Notes: generated by a model from the letters alone, not told the origin. A stretch of 64,000 nucleotides of DNA from Gammaproteobacteria bacterium UBA7449 (GCA_002477465.1 DLPV01000005.1:20049-84048); one strand, 5' to 3'; shown: positions 1 through 9,531, counted from the stretch's first letter. Translations and numbers: made by a program.

Positions 1-35
1 TTTCTTGGGCTGGCACAAACTTTCTATTTGTAAAT

Positions 36-536
36 ATGTCAGAACACGAATTGGATGAAGAACAGTTTCCGAGTAAATCACAGCGCAAGCGCGAGGCACA
101 TTTACAGCAGGCTTTGGGCGAACAACTCACCCAACTTAAACCCGCACAGCTGGAATCGCTTGATTTGCCAGAACCGCTCCTGCAAGGCGTAGCCGAGTTC
201 CAGAGACTCCCCAATAGCCACGGTGCTCGCCGCCGGCAGCTCCAGTACCTCGGCAAGCTGATGCGCCACATTGATAGTGAAGCCTTGGTCGCCAAGCTCA
301 GTAAATTGGAATCTCCCCAAGCTGAGCCACAGCAATCTGATCTGGCAGCAATGTGGAGCGAAAAAATTCAAACGGAGGGGAACGCGGCAATCCAATTACT
401 GCTGGAAGCACAACCGCAACTGGACCGGCAAAAACTGCGACAGCTGCACCGAAATCTGCTCAAGGCGGGGGATCAAAAAGACCGTGAAAAGCATCGAAAC
501 CGTCTGCTGGCCTACCTGTCTGAAATACCTATTTGA
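36..536 (+). CDS. darP: DarP/YjgA (DUF615) ribosome maturation factor
   Basis: A 166-residue, highly charged soluble protein of the DUF615/YjgA family, known in E. coli as DarP, which associates with late 50S ribosomal precursors. The family pattern is visible: an N-terminal acidic stretch followed by KSQRKREAHLQQALGEQL, a central RRRQLQYLGKLMRH segment and a basic C-terminus rich in DREKHRNRL. Length matches the family (about 170-180). The ATG at 36 starts the conserved N-terminus; there is no strong Shine-Dalgarno sequence before it. It is the first gene of the window, so its promoter and upstream neighbour are not visible. The family call is secure; the role is known only from homologues. 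Confidence 0.93.
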   Translation: MSEHELDEEQFPSKSQRKREAHLQQALGEQLTQLKPAQLESLDLPEPLLQGVAEFQRLPNSHGARRRQLQYLGKLMRHIDSEALVAKLSKLESPQAEPQQSDLAAMWSEKIQTEGNAAIQLLLEAQPQLDRQKLRQLHRNLLKAGDQKDREKHRNRLLAYLSEIPI

Positions 537-693
537 ACTACCTGTCTGAACTTCAATAGACAGCCTGCGTACCCCGCTGTCCCTGCTATGCGACTGGCAG
601 ATTATAGTGATACCATCGGTGTCCCTGGGAGTAAGCGCCGACGCTGAGTTCACACCCACGCTCGCGCCCAAACTCTTCTACAGACATCAATAT

Positions 694-701
694 AACAATA
701 A
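694..701 (+). promoter_or_regulatory. Candidate Hfq/Crc CA motif in symporter operon leader
   Basis: AACAATAA, an exact AANAANAA match, lies 12 nt before the ATG at 714 and directly abuts the Shine-Dalgarno-like AGCAGGA. AANAANAA near the ribosome-binding site is the mark of mRNAs repressed by Hfq with Crc in Pseudomonas. The surrounding 12 nt ATAACAATAAGC (692-703) is identical to 21559-21570 inside the CrcZ-like RNA. The match is seen directly; the regulatory role is inferred. Confidence 0.5.
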
Positions 702-713
702 GCAGGAAATCAC

Positions 714-1019
714 ATGTCTGATAAGAACGCTCACGAGTATTGGAAATCCAACATCCGAATTGTGCTGTCGCTGCTGGCGGTCTGGTTCTTCATTTCATTT
801 GTTTGCGGTATTTTACTGGTCGATGTTCTGGATTCGATTCGTTTCGGTGGATTCAAACTAGGATTTTGGATAGCTCAGCAGGGTGCCATCTTCGTGTTCG
901 TTGCGCTCATCTATGTTTACATCTATTTGATGGACAAACTAGATGATAAATACAACCTCAACCGCGATGCGGACGAGGCAGTTGGACAAGCGAGCAAAGA
1001 ATCGGAGGAAATCCGATGA
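714..1019 (+). CDS. DUF4212 small membrane subunit of solute symporter
   Basis: A 101-residue protein with two predicted membrane helices (about residues 15-40 and 52-75) and a charged cytosolic tail. The family is DUF4212/TIGR03647, a small protein regularly encoded directly upstream of ActP-like sodium:solute symporters and thought to be an accessory subunit. The N-terminal YWKSNIRIVLSLLAVWF is typical. The ATG at 714 follows an AGCAGGA Shine-Dalgarno sequence at normal distance. Its last codons overlap the next gene by four bases (ATGA), so translation is coupled. An AANAANAA motif in the leader suggests post-transcriptional catabolite control. Confidence 0.93.
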   Translation: MSDKNAHEYWKSNIRIVLSLLAVWFFISFVCGILLVDVLDSIRFGGFKLGFWIAQQGAIFVFVALIYVYIYLMDKLDDKYNLNRDADEAVGQASKESEEIR

Positions 1020-2704
1020 GCGTTCAAATTTGGACCTTTGTATTTGTGTTCCTGACCTTTGGTCTTTACATAGGGATTGCCGTCTGGTCCCGAGCAGGAT
1101 CAACGAGCGAGTTTTATGTGGCAGGTGGAGGCGTACCCCCATTGGCCAATGGCATGGCAACCGCCGCAGACTGGATGTCGGCAGCCTCGTTCATTTCAAT
1201 GGCGGGTCTAATTTCATTCCTGGGGCGTGATGGGACGTTTTATCTTATGGGCTGGACCGGAGGCTACGTCTTGCTGGCTCTGTTACTTGCTCCTTATTTG
1301 CGGAAATTTGGCAAATTTACAGTGCCGGATTTCATCGGCGACCGCTATTACTCCCGCACCGCACGTCTGATCGCAGTTTTCTGCGCCATCTCAGTCTCGT
1401 TTGTCTACGTATGCGGGCAGATGCAAGGCGCGGGGATCGTGTTTTCAAGATTCCTGGAAGTTGATATCACCACCGGTGTAATTATTGGTATGGCAATCGT
1501 ATTCTTTTATGCCGTGCTAGGCGGCATGAAGGGAATTACCTATACCCAGGTTGCGCAGTATTGTGTGCTGATATTCGCTTTTATGGTGCCGGCTATCTTT
1601 ATTTCTATTCTGATGACGGGCATTCCTATTCCGCAAATTGGCTTTGGCGCCGAGTTAAATGAGGCTTTCGGCGGCGGTTATCTTCTGGATCGTCTGGACG
1701 GATTGAGCTCTGAGCTTGGCTTTGCGGTTTATACCGAGGGACAGCGCAGCACCCAGGATGTGTTTTTCATCACCGCCGCACTCATGTTTGGAACCGCCGG
1801 ACTCCCGCATGTGATTATCCGTTTCTTTACCGTCCCCAACGTCAGGGATGCCCGCAGATCTGCAGGCTTTGCGCTGATTTTCATTGCCATCCTGTACACC
1901 ACGGCACCTGCGGTCGCCGCATTCGCCCGCACTAACCTGATCGACACGGTCAACAACGCGGAATATGCGGCTATGCCCGAATGGTTCAGCAAATGGGAAA
2001 CCACCAACCTGATATCTTTCACGGATAAAAACAATGATGGGCTTATCCAGTATGTGGGGGACCCTGAGCGCAACGAACTCGAGGTGAATCGGGACATCAT
2101 GGTACTCGCGAACCCGGAGATCGCTGGACTGCCGAATTGGGTGGTCGCATTGGTGGCGGCGGGCGCCCTTGCCGCCGCACTCTCCACCGCAGCCGGATTG
2201 TTACTAGTGATTTCCACTTCGGTAGCTCACGACCTGATGAAACGCAGCTTCATGCCTGATATTTCTGAAAAGCAGGAGTTGCGCTCAGCACGCATTGCAA
2301 TATTCGTGGCTGTGCTGGTGGCTGGCTATGTCGGCATCAATCCACCAGCCTACGTAGCGCAGGTCGTCGCCTATGCCTTTGGCCTGGCTGCCGCATCGTT
2401 CTTCCCAGCTATCGTACTGGGTATATTCCAAAAGCGAATGAACAAGCAGGGCGCGATAGTCGGAATGATAACGGGCTTCCTGTTCACTGCTAGCTACATC
2501 GTCTATTTCAAAACCATCAATCCGACTATGGACAATGCATCGGGCTGGCTGTTTGGTATCTCGCCTGAGGGAATTGGTGCTTTTGGCACGCTGATCAATT
2601 TTACAGCGGCAAGCCTTATAGCCCGGCTCACCCCGGAACCACCAGAAGATGTGCAGGCTATCGTGGAAGAGATCAGGTTACCGGGCGAGGCAATTGCCCG
2701 TTAA
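1016..2704 (+). CDS. VC_2705-type sodium:solute symporter (ActP-like, SLC5 fold)
   Basis: A 562-residue SSF-family transporter with about 13 membrane helices. Family signs include the N-terminal FYVAGGGVPPLANGMATAADWMSAASF, the GGMKGITYTQVAQY loop and AALSTAAGLLLVISTSVAHDL late in the protein. It belongs to the VC_2705 subfamily, which pairs with DUF4212 and is related to acetate/pyruvate permeases, so a sodium-coupled carboxylate substrate is likely but not proven. A hydrophilic loop around residues 335-360 (DKNNDGLIQYVGDPERNELEV) contains a calcium-loop-like DKNNDG stretch. It starts inside the DUF4212 stop codon (ATGA) and is the second and last gene of the operon. Confidence 0.92.
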   Translation: MSVQIWTFVFVFLTFGLYIGIAVWSRAGSTSEFYVAGGGVPPLANGMATAADWMSAASFISMAGLISFLGRDGTFYLMGWTGGYVLLALLLAPYLRKFGKFTVPDFIGDRYYSRTARLIAVFCAISVSFVYVCGQMQGAGIVFSRFLEVDITTGVIIGMAIVFFYAVLGGMKGITYTQVAQYCVLIFAFMVPAIFISILMTGIPIPQIGFGAELNEAFGGGYLLDRLDGLSSELGFAVYTEGQRSTQDVFFITAALMFGTAGLPHVIIRFFTVPNVRDARRSAGFALIFIAILYTTAPAVAAFARTNLIDTVNNAEYAAMPEWFSKWETTNLISFTDKNNDGLIQYVGDPERNELEVNRDIMVLANPEIAGLPNWVVALVAAGALAAALSTAAGLLLVISTSVAHDLMKRSFMPDISEKQELRSARIAIFVAVLVAGYVGINPPAYVAQVVAYAFGLAAASFFPAIVLGIFQKRMNKQGAIVGMITGFLFTASYIVYFKTINPTMDNASGWLFGISPEGIGAFGTLINFTAASLIARLTPEPPEDVQAIVEEIRLPGEAIAR

Positions 2705-2733
2705 GCAATTGCCCTACTGGTTTAATTTATAGA

Positions 2734-4404
2734 TTAGGCCTTGTGCTTGCCGTGGCCGGTTTTCTCCCAGTATTCGGTCACAGTAGCCTTCATCTCTTTA
2801 TGCATTAGCAGGATGCCAATAAGATTCGGCACCGTCATCAGCACAATAGTTATCAATGAGATATTCCATACTACCGTTGTATCGGCTAGCGCCGCGGTAA
2901 AAAACCCCAGCACATAAACGATGCGATACGGCAATACTGACTTGGTTCCAAACAGATAGGTCATCGCCCTGTCGCCATAGTAAGACCAGGCAATCGCCGT
3001 AGAAAAAGCGAACAGCATCAAGCCGATAGAGACGATGTACTGACCAAAGTCGCCAAACAACCCGCGTGTAAATGCGCGGGTGGTAAGCGGAACCGAGTGT
3101 AGTAAGGAATCACCGGTCACGACTACCGTCATATCCTCCAACTGGCCGTCGACAACATTCACGGTGCCTGATATCGGACTGTCATCACGGGAGTAGATGG
3201 TGTTTTCGGCAACGGAACGGGCCGCGATCAGGGTAAAAGCATCTGCATTTTGCGGCACACCGTTATTAAGGGTGATGGTGCCGCTATAGCTCTGTGCTTC
3301 CGACTCTTCGCCACTCAAATAAGCGAATAAACTCGACACATCTTCAGCATTGTCCCCGGTAAAAGACCCTGAGACAAAGCTCATGTCAGCACGTTGAAAT
3401 TCATTTTCGAATTTTTCCATCCACACACCTGATGAAAGAATGACCAGGCCCGTGATGGTGCAGATAACGATAGTGTCGATAAATGGCTCCAGGATAGAAA
3501 CCATACCCTCGTCGGCTGGTTCATCGGTACGCGCAGCGGCGTGGGCAATTGGAGCAGATCCCTGCCCTGCCTCGTTGGAATAGAGCCCCCTGTTCACACC
3601 GCGGTCAAAGGCATAGGCAAACGAGGCACCCAGAAAGCCACCGACGGCCGCTGATCCGGAAAAGGCATTGCTAAAAATTGACAGAAACGAGGGTACAATA
3701 TTTCCAATATTCGGAATAATTACCGCGAAGGCACCAATCAAGTAAATCACTGCCATGGTCGGTACGATGGTAGCCGCCACTTTGGCTATGCGGGAGATTC
3801 CCCCGATGATGACAAGGGCCAATAATATCGAGAGAACACTCGCGGTAATCCAGGGGTCGAGATCGAAGGTGCTCTCAAGGCCAGAGGCAATGCTGTTAAT
3901 TTGCGGCAAGTTCCCGGTGCCAAATGAACTCAGCACAGTCGCGATGGCAAACACAATGGCAAGCCACTTGGCATTGAGCCCTTTCTCCATGTAATACATG
4001 GGCCCGCCAGCCATGGTGCCGTCTGCGGTCTCATTACGATACTTGTGCGAGAGCGTGACCTCGACAAATTTACTGGTCATGCCAAAGAAGGCGGTCATCC
4101 ACATCCAGAACAAAGCCGCTGGGCCACCAAGATGTAAAGCGAGTGCAACCCCGCCGATGTTACCAGTACCCACGGTGCCAGATAGCGCTGTGGCAAGCGC
4201 TTGGAAATGGGAGGTATCGCCCTTCGCACCATCCTTGTCGAATTTACCGGTGGTTACCCCGATCGCGTGCTTGAAATATCGAATCTGGGGAAAGCCCAGG
4301 TAGAGCGTGAAAAAGATGCCCGTCGCAAGAAGTAAAGTGGGAAACCAGATAGCGCTTCCAAGGAAGCTATCAATATAGATTAGAAAGTCATTTACCGCGT
4401 CCAA
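2734..4404 (-). CDS. AGCS family alanine/glycine:sodium symporter with large inserted loop
   Basis: A 556-residue transporter of the AGCS (alanine or glycine:cation symporter) family. Conserved blocks include [30 protein letters not shown] and [20 protein letters not shown]. Family members are usually about 450-500 residues; here a hydrophilic stretch of roughly 110 residues (about 338-445) sits between two late membrane helices. It is rich in Ser/Asp/Glu and looks like a small folded beta-rich domain, probably outside the membrane. The start appears to be TTG at 4404, with purine-rich AAGG upstream; no ATG lies nearby. It converges on the symporter operon with only 29 bp between stops. AATAACAA lies 25 nt before its start. 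Confidence 0.9.
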   Translation of the reverse strand: MDAVNDFLIYIDSFLGSAIWFPTLLLATGIFFTLYLGFPQIRYFKHAIGVTTGKFDKDGAKGDTSHFQALATALSGTVGTGNIGGVALALHLGGPAALFWMWMTAFFGMTSKFVEVTLSHKYRNETADGTMAGGPMYYMEKGLNAKWLAIVFAIATVLSSFGTGNLPQINSIASGLESTFDLDPWITASVLSILLALVIIGGISRIAKVAATIVPTMAVIYLIGAFAVIIPNIGNIVPSFLSIFSNAFSGSAAVGGFLGASFAYAFDRGVNRGLYSNEAGQGSAPIAHAAARTDEPADEGMVSILEPFIDTIVICTITGLVILSSGVWMEKFENEFQRADMSFVSGSFTGDNAEDVSSLFAYLSGEESEAQSYSGTITLNNGVPQNADAFTLIAARSVAENTIYSRDDSPISGTVNVVDGQLEDMTVVVTGDSLLHSVPLTTRAFTRGLFGDFGQYIVSIGLMLFAFSTAIAWSYYGDRAMTYLFGTKSVLPYRIVYVLGFFTAALADTTVVWNISLITIVLMTVPNLIGILLMHKEMKATVTEYWEKTGHGKHKA

Positions 4405-4428
4405 GAGCCTTACCTGCCTTTTTCGAAA

Positions 4429-4436
4429 TTGTTATT
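4429..4436 (-). promoter_or_regulatory. Candidate Hfq/Crc CA motif in AGCS symporter leader
   Basis: On the minus strand this reads AATAACAA, an exact AANAANAA match 25 nt upstream of the TTG start of the AGCS symporter. The same octamer occurs twice in the tandem repeat at the 5' end of the CrcZ-like RNA (21545-21552 and 21558-21565). The motif is seen directly; Hfq/Crc binding is an inference from Pseudomonas. Confidence 0.45.
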
Positions 4437-4535
4437 AAAAGTGGGGAGCGCCATATTGCTTGCGCCTGAACCGCTATTGCGAAATTGAAGAAGATAGCCA
4501 CCTGCGCACGCCAACTTCAACTAGTCGTCTCTCAC

Positions 4536-5357
4536 TTAATCGTCACTTACAGTAATTGTAGGCCCAGCCCCCTGACTGCTCGCCAGCTGCTGAATGCCGA
4601 CGCCGACCTTATCTGCCAAATCCAGATAAGCCCGGGCGACCGCAGAATCGGCTTCTGATGCTACCACAGGATTGCCGCTGTCTGTTTTTTCTCTAATCGT
4701 GATATCCAGAGGTAGCCTGCCAATCACCTCCACACCGTATTCAGAGGCCAGCCGCCCCCCCCCCTCAGATCCGAAAATTGCCTCAGAATGCCCACAATTA
4801 GTGCAGGTATGCATGGACATATTTTCGACGACCCCCAGGATGGGAACGCCGACTTTCTGAAACATCTCTATGCCCTTGCGGGCATCGGCCAGCGCCACAT
4901 CCTGGGGAGTGGTGACAACAACAGCACCTGAGACATTGACTGACTGAGCCAGGCTGAGCTGGATGTCTCCCGTACCCGGCGGCATATCTACAATAAGGTA
5001 GTCGAGTTCAGACCAGGCCGTGTCACTCAATATCTGGTTGAATGCGGAGATGATCATGGGCGCTCGCCACACCATTGCGGTCTTGGGGTCCACCAGCACA
5101 CCCATGGAGTTGCATTCCACACCATGCACAGTGATCGGCACCATCAGACGCTGATCCCGGATTTCTGGCCGCGTGCCCGGCGCGATCCCCATCATAAGCG
5201 GGATGCTGGGCCCATAGATGTCGGCATCCAGGATACCCACGGCGTACCCCCGATGCTTGAGGGCCACAGCCAGATTCACTGCTGTGGTCGACTTACCTAC
5301 GCCTCCTTTTCCGGAGGCTACACAAACAATGTGCTTAATCTGCGGGAGCTTGTTCAA
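4536..5357 (-). CDS. apbC: Mrp/ApbC iron-sulfur cluster carrier ATPase
   Basis: A 273-residue P-loop ATPase of the Mrp/NBP35 family that carries Fe-S clusters to apoproteins. The deviant Walker A GKGGVGKS is at residues 16-23, followed by DADIYGPSIP and the DMPPGTGD motif. The CTNCGH pair near residue 185 is the CxxC that bridges an Fe-S cluster in the dimer. The N-terminal MIP18/DUF59 domain present in longer Mrp proteins is absent; the protein begins almost at the P-loop, as in many short ApbC proteins. ATG at 5357. Encoded alone, divergent from the next gene. Confidence 0.93.
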   Translation of the reverse strand: MNKLPQIKHIVCVASGKGGVGKSTTAVNLAVALKHRGYAVGILDADIYGPSIPLMMGIAPGTRPEIRDQRLMVPITVHGVECNSMGVLVDPKTAMVWRAPMIISAFNQILSDTAWSELDYLIVDMPPGTGDIQLSLAQSVNVSGAVVVTTPQDVALADARKGIEMFQKVGVPILGVVENMSMHTCTNCGHSEAIFGSEGGGRLASEYGVEVIGRLPLDITIREKTDSGNPVVASEADSAVARAYLDLADKVGVGIQQLASSQGAGPTITVSDD

Positions 5358-5485
5358 TACCTTTCCTTTTCTGGCCTTAGAAAACTCAACACTACGCCTG
5401 GTGAAGCGTTGGGGATTATCTTTGATTGACCTGCAAAAATAAAATAGTCATGACAGAACCTCAGGTTCATCGCTAAAATCAGGAT

Positions 5486-6031
5486 ATGAAGAAAACACTA
5501 TTCAACCTGGTTCTGCTAAGCAGCGCGACCTGGGCGGCGGAATTGCAGCAGGAGAGCGATCTAAAATTCGCTTTCTACTCGTCTGCCTGGGGGGAGAATA
5601 CAGACGACGGTCTGCGACTGGTAGCCAATAATCAGAGCACCAGTGATGTAGTATTGAAAGAGGTTCTGTTCCTGAAAGATTCGGCAGCAAGCAGCGATGA
5701 TGTCTCAGTGGATGTCAATTTGCTGATACCCGCTGGCGCATACGCAGATACCGAATTTGACTATATAGATCTACTGGCAGACGACGAGTGCATTGAGCGC
5801 ACCATGGAAAGCAATTGGCGACTGGCCGAGATTTCTAATTATACGCTCAACCCTTCCGTTAGAAATCTCATTATCGAGGACACTGACTCGTTTCGCATCT
5901 ATCAATGTGTAGAGACAATCATCACCCGCTGGCAGGTTATCAGCGATAACGAGGCAGCAGAGTCGGCGGCTGCACAACCAATAGAAAAAGAAGAGTGGAT
6001 TCTATTCCATTTTGAGACCCGCCGCCTGTAG
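5486..6031 (+). CDS. Secreted protein of unknown function
   Basis: A 181-residue protein that I do not recognise. It begins with a short signal peptide (MKKTLFNLVLLSSATWAAE, probable cleavage after residue 17 or 18), so it is probably periplasmic. The mature part is acidic and predicted mostly beta-stranded; two cysteines (in DDECIERT and YQCVETI) could form a disulfide. Placement just before a strong bidirectional terminator and convergent with hppA suggests a single-gene unit with its own promoter in the 128 bp separating it from apbC. No function is proposed. Confidence 0.7.
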   Translation: MKKTLFNLVLLSSATWAAELQQESDLKFAFYSSAWGENTDDGLRLVANNQSTSDVVLKEVLFLKDSAASSDDVSVDVNLLIPAGAYADTEFDYIDLLADDECIERTMESNWRLAEISNYTLNPSVRNLIIEDTDSFRIYQCVETIITRWQVISDNEAAESAAAQPIEKEEWILFHFETRRL

Positions 6032-6064
6032 CGGAATTGTCCTCGCCATTTACGCAACCAACAA

Positions 6065-6090
6065 AAAAAGGGGCCAATTGGCCCCTTTTT
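6065..6090. terminator. Bidirectional Rho-independent terminator
   Basis: A perfect 26-bp palindrome: AAAAAGGGGCC, then AATT, then GGCCCCTTTTT. The GC stem flanked by A and T runs can terminate on both strands. It sits between the convergent secreted-protein gene (ends 6031) and hppA (ends 6123) and serves both. Confidence 0.92.
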
Positions 6091-6122
6091 CATGTTTCAG
6101 TCATTCAGCAAGATCGTATGAC

Positions 6123-8252
6123 TTAACCCAGCAGAATACCGCCATACTCAACGAAGAATGGTGCGAAGACCAGACTGAGGATCGCTGACAGTTTGATCAG
6201 GATATTCAGAGAGGGGCCAGAGGTGTCTTTCAGAGGATCACCTACGGTGTCGCCCACTACCGCCGCTTTGTGCTCTTCAGAGCCCTTGCCGCCGAGATTG
6301 CCGGCCTCGATGTATTTCTTGGCGTTGTCCCAGGCGCCGCCACTATTTGAAGCCGCAATCGCCATGACTCCACCAACAATCAGTGAACCAGCGAGTATGC
6401 CAGCTACCGCTTCAACACCGAAGAGGAAACCCGCCACCAAGGGTGAGCCCATGATCAGCACACCTGGCGCGATCATTTCTTTCAGAGCAGCCCTGGTAGA
6501 GATTGCCACACATTCTGCGTAGTCCGGTGTGCCGGTGCCTTCCATGATACCGGGAATTTCACGGAACTGGCGCCGGACTTCCTCAATCATCTCAAAAGCC
6601 GCGTCGCCAACTGAGCGCATTGTCATCGCCATAAACAGGAAAGGCAGCACTGCGCCGACGAAGACGCTGGTGTATACCAGCGGATCCAGCAGGCTCATCG
6701 TGATAGCCTCACCCTGCAATTTCGATGCCGCGGTGATAAACGCCGCGAATAAAGCTAAAGAAGTGAGGATGGCCGCACCGATAGCGAAGCCTTTACCGAT
6801 TGCCGCAGTGGTATTACCCGCTGAGTCCAGAATGTCGGTACGCTCACGCACCTCGCTCTCGAATCCAACCATCTCAGCAATACCACCGGCATTATCAGCT
6901 ACTGGACCATAGGCATCGATCATAAGAGCAATAACCAGAGTGCCCAACATACCCAGAGAGGCTATAGCGACGCCGTACATACCGGCAAGGCCCCAGGAGA
7001 TAAAAATACTGGCGGCAATACAGAGATAAGGATAAACCGTACTCTTGTATCCCAGAGAAAGGCCAAAAATAATGTTGGTAGCAACACCAGTCTCACAGGA
7101 AGCCGCAAGCTCCTGTACAGGCTTGTACTTATCCGAGGTGTAATAATCAGTCAGCAGCCCTACTGCGAGCCCGGAAATGAGGCCGGCCAGGAAGCAAAAA
7201 TAGACACCCATGCTGGTGTACTGCTCACCGTTGAGATCGAAGAACTCAGGGATAAGCGCCATGGTGAAGAAAAACATCACGATGGCCATGAGCACGCTGG
7301 AAATGATTAACAGCTTGCGCAGCGCAGGCGCCACGTCGTCGGCGGTCTTTACGCCGATAAGCAGCTTGGTGATCAAGCTGATGGGAATACCCACGGCAGT
7401 GATCAGAATCGGATAAAGCAAAGCATTTGGATCAGCTGCGAATACAACAGCACTGATAACCATGGCTGCACAAGTAGATTCTGCACAAGAACCGAACAGG
7501 TCAGCCCCCATACCTGCAACGTCACCGACGTTATCACCCACATTGTCGGCAATGACCGCTGGGTTGCGGGGATCATCTTCGGGAATGCCCTTTTCTACTT
7601 TACCCACCAGGTCAGCGCCAACGTCTGCGGCTTTGGTAAAAATACCGCCGCCGACGCGAGCGAATAGCGCAATGGTGGATCCACCCAAACCAAAACCGGC
7701 AATCACTTCCATCAGGATGTGGTTGTTCTCCGGTCCAAGACCAGACATTAGTGAACTCATCACCACATAGATAATGACCAGACCCAATGCTGCGAGTCCC
7801 ACCAACGCAAAGCCCATCACCGCACCAGAGTTAATCGCCATATCGAAGGCACTGGAGATGTCTTTTTTCGCTGCGACTGTAGTTCGCGCATTACCCTGGG
7901 TGGCAACCTTCATTCCAATGTAGCCAGAAGCAATCGAGATTGCCCCACCAAACAGGAATGCGATCGCAGTGTAGATTCCTTCCCGATAGTCAGGAGTGTG
8001 AGAATCATCAATCAGGAGTGCGATGATAATTGCAAACACGACCATGAAGATCGAGAGGAATTTGTATTCCTGCTTCAAAAAAGCCATTGCACCATCGGCA
8101 ATCGCACCGTGGATAAATTTAAGGCGTTCGCTGTCTTTTGCCTCCAGGTCCAAATCTACTGGCACACTGGTCACTTTCTTCATGTAGTAGAAAGCAATTC
8201 CCAGCCCCAGCAATGACAGAACCGTGGAGATTGTAATCGTGATCCCCGGCAT
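6123..8252 (-). CDS. hppA: Membrane-bound ion-pumping pyrophosphatase
   Basis: A 709-residue integral membrane pyrophosphatase with about 16 helices. The substrate-binding signature is intact: [20 protein letters not shown], then [20 protein letters not shown], and near the C-terminus [32 protein letters not shown]. It hydrolyses pyrophosphate and exports H+ and/or Na+. The determinant of potassium dependence, in [14 protein letters not shown], carries Ala where potassium-independent enzymes have Lys (TTKA), so this is predicted to be of the K+-dependent class, which includes the Na+ pumps. Which ion is pumped cannot be settled by eye. ATG at 8252; terminated by the palindrome at 6065-6090. 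Confidence 0.96.
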   Translation of the reverse strand: MPGITITISTVLSLLGLGIAFYYMKKVTSVPVDLDLEAKDSERLKFIHGAIADGAMAFLKQEYKFLSIFMVVFAIIIALLIDDSHTPDYREGIYTAIAFLFGGAISIASGYIGMKVATQGNARTTVAAKKDISSAFDMAINSGAVMGFALVGLAALGLVIIYVVMSSLMSGLGPENNHILMEVIAGFGLGGSTIALFARVGGGIFTKAADVGADLVGKVEKGIPEDDPRNPAVIADNVGDNVGDVAGMGADLFGSCAESTCAAMVISAVVFAADPNALLYPILITAVGIPISLITKLLIGVKTADDVAPALRKLLIISSVLMAIVMFFFTMALIPEFFDLNGEQYTSMGVYFCFLAGLISGLAVGLLTDYYTSDKYKPVQELAASCETGVATNIIFGLSLGYKSTVYPYLCIAASIFISWGLAGMYGVAIASLGMLGTLVIALMIDAYGPVADNAGGIAEMVGFESEVRERTDILDSAGNTTAAIGKGFAIGAAILTSLALFAAFITAASKLQGEAITMSLLDPLVYTSVFVGAVLPFLFMAMTMRSVGDAAFEMIEEVRRQFREIPGIMEGTGTPDYAECVAISTRAALKEMIAPGVLIMGSPLVAGFLFGVEAVAGILAGSLIVGGVMAIAASNSGGAWDNAKKYIEAGNLGGKGSEEHKAAVVGDTVGDPLKDTSGPSLNILIKLSAILSLVFAPFFVEYGGILLG

Positions 8253-8429
8253 CTAGGTGTTTCTCCCCGTTAGGTTGATACAGATTATTTGAAAAAATAA
8301 AGGCGCGCACTTTACCACAACCCACGAGACAAACAAAGCTGGCAAATGCCTGTTTTACGGGTATTTTAGAGGGCTACAGCGGGTTTGGGGGAAGCCGGCG
8401 GGTATCCACCTGCGGGACTTTAAAAACGC

Positions 8430-8594
8430 CTATTTTTTCTTGCGGCTGCGCTTCTTACGCTTGCCCGGGGCAGCCACTTCTGTCTCGCCCCTTGCTTGTC
8501 TGAATGCGCGGCGCAAGGCGTCGATGCGCGCTTCTTTCCGCTTTTCGGCGTGAACCTGTTTTCGAGATTCGAAATCGACGACTTTATCAGTCAT
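8430..8594 (-). CDS. Small basic protein (54 aa), hypothetical
   Basis: A short gene of 54 codons, ATG at 8594. The protein begins MTDKVVDFESRKQVHAEKRK, continues through an Arg/Ala-rich helix and ends in the strongly basic GKRKKRSRKKK. It lies between the lipoprotein gene upstream (16 bp) and hppA downstream, on the same strand. The regular amphipathic start and lysine-rich tail look like a real nucleic-acid-associated small protein, and I recall similar short proteins in related marine bacteria, but no function is known to me. Confidence 0.6.
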   Translation of the reverse strand: MTDKVVDFESRKQVHAEKRKEARIDALRRAFRQARGETEVAAPGKRKKRSRKKK

Positions 8595-8609
8595 AGGCCA
8601 ATTAAAACC

Positions 8610-9260
8610 CTATTGAGCGCGGGCACGCTCAACCAGCTCGTTTTTTCTTGCTTCTAACTCTGCGAGCATATCTTTGGCCAGAGGATCCAGAGTATTGCCG
8701 GTCTCATCGGTAGATTCATATTTAGCAGCCTCATCAGCCAGCGCCTCTAACAATTCCTCGGCCGCTTGAATCGCCTGCTGGAGCACTACCGTGCGTTCTT
8801 CATCGGCCCCAGTCTCTGCCTGGATCGTGGCAATTTGTGCTTCCAGCAACACGATACGCTCAAGTTTGTCCTCGCGCTCGGCCTCAGCTGCCGCTATGGC
8901 CGCCAGACGCTCCTGCTCGCGGCGCTCAGCTTCCTCTCGCTCCCTGCGCTCGGCTTCCGCCCGGGCCTCGGCCTGTTGACGCGCCAGCTCACGCTCTCGG
9001 CGCTGGCGCTCCCGCTGCTCTGCCTGCGCAATGCGCTCTCGTTCTCTCTCGGCTGCGCGCTCACGCTGTTCCTCTGCTGCCACGCGAGCCGCCGTTTGCT
9101 CTGCAGCAATGCGGGCAGCTTCCTCTTCAGCCAACGCAGCCTCACGCGCCGACTCGGCCCCGCAGGCCACCAGGCTCGACAACAAGAGCACAGACAGCAG
9201 CTGTCGCGCCGGCCTCATGCTTGTTCGCATCAGAAGTTTGCGTGTGTCGTCCTTCATCAT
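8610..9260 (-). CDS. Coiled-coil lipoprotein, hypothetical
   Basis: A 216-residue protein with a signal peptide ending in a lipobox (LSSLVACG), so the mature protein should be lipid-anchored at Cys33. Almost all of the rest (about residues 40-150) is Ala/Glu/Arg coiled coil with frequent EER/ERE heptads, followed by a second helical segment to residue 216. This resembles periplasmic spacer or TolA-like rods rather than an enzyme. Two later ATGs (9224 and 9212) are alternative starts that would shorten the charged N-terminus of the signal peptide. The biased composition leaves long spurious open frames on the other strand. Specific function unknown. Confidence 0.7.
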   Translation of the reverse strand: MMKDDTRKLLMRTSMRPARQLLSVLLLSSLVACGAESAREAALAEEEAARIAAEQTAARVAAEEQRERAAERERERIAQAEQRERQRRERELARQQAEARAEAERREREEAERREQERLAAIAAAEAEREDKLERIVLLEAQIATIQAETGADEERTVVLQQAIQAAEELLEALADEAAKYESTDETGNTLDPLAKDMLAELEARKNELVERARAQ

Positions 9261-9531
9261 GACGGTCTCCTAGCATCGCCCCGGTTGACGCTTCAACCAG
9301 ACCCGTTTCAAATTCTTATAAGGCTCGGCATATTATATCCAAGCCGTTGATTAATAAACTATTTATCTTGAATAGACAGGAAAAATGTCGGTTTTTTCAT
9401 ACTTTATAGCGATAAACTTCGAAATTGCCAGTAAAATCAGCAGCTAAAGTGCTTCTTTGTCTATATCGGCACTAGTCGCGATCTGCCCAAATTCATCCAG
9501 CTGACACCGCGCAACCCCACAGACTGCATCG

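Noticed and set aside
11..26. TGGCAC-containing sigma-54-like site upstream of darP
   Set aside because: The -12 element is TTCT rather than TTGC, so the essential GC is missing.
2688..2714. Repeat of GCAATTGCCC at the end of the symporter gene as a terminator
   Set aside because: Two palindromic copies 15 bp apart, but no T-run on either strand; one copy is coding sequence.
8766..9350. Long open frame of 194 codons on the plus strand over the lipoprotein gene
   Set aside because: It is antisense to an Ala/Glu/Arg coiled-coil gene; the GC-skewed codons leave several long spurious frames, and the translation is Leu/Ser/Arg low-complexity.
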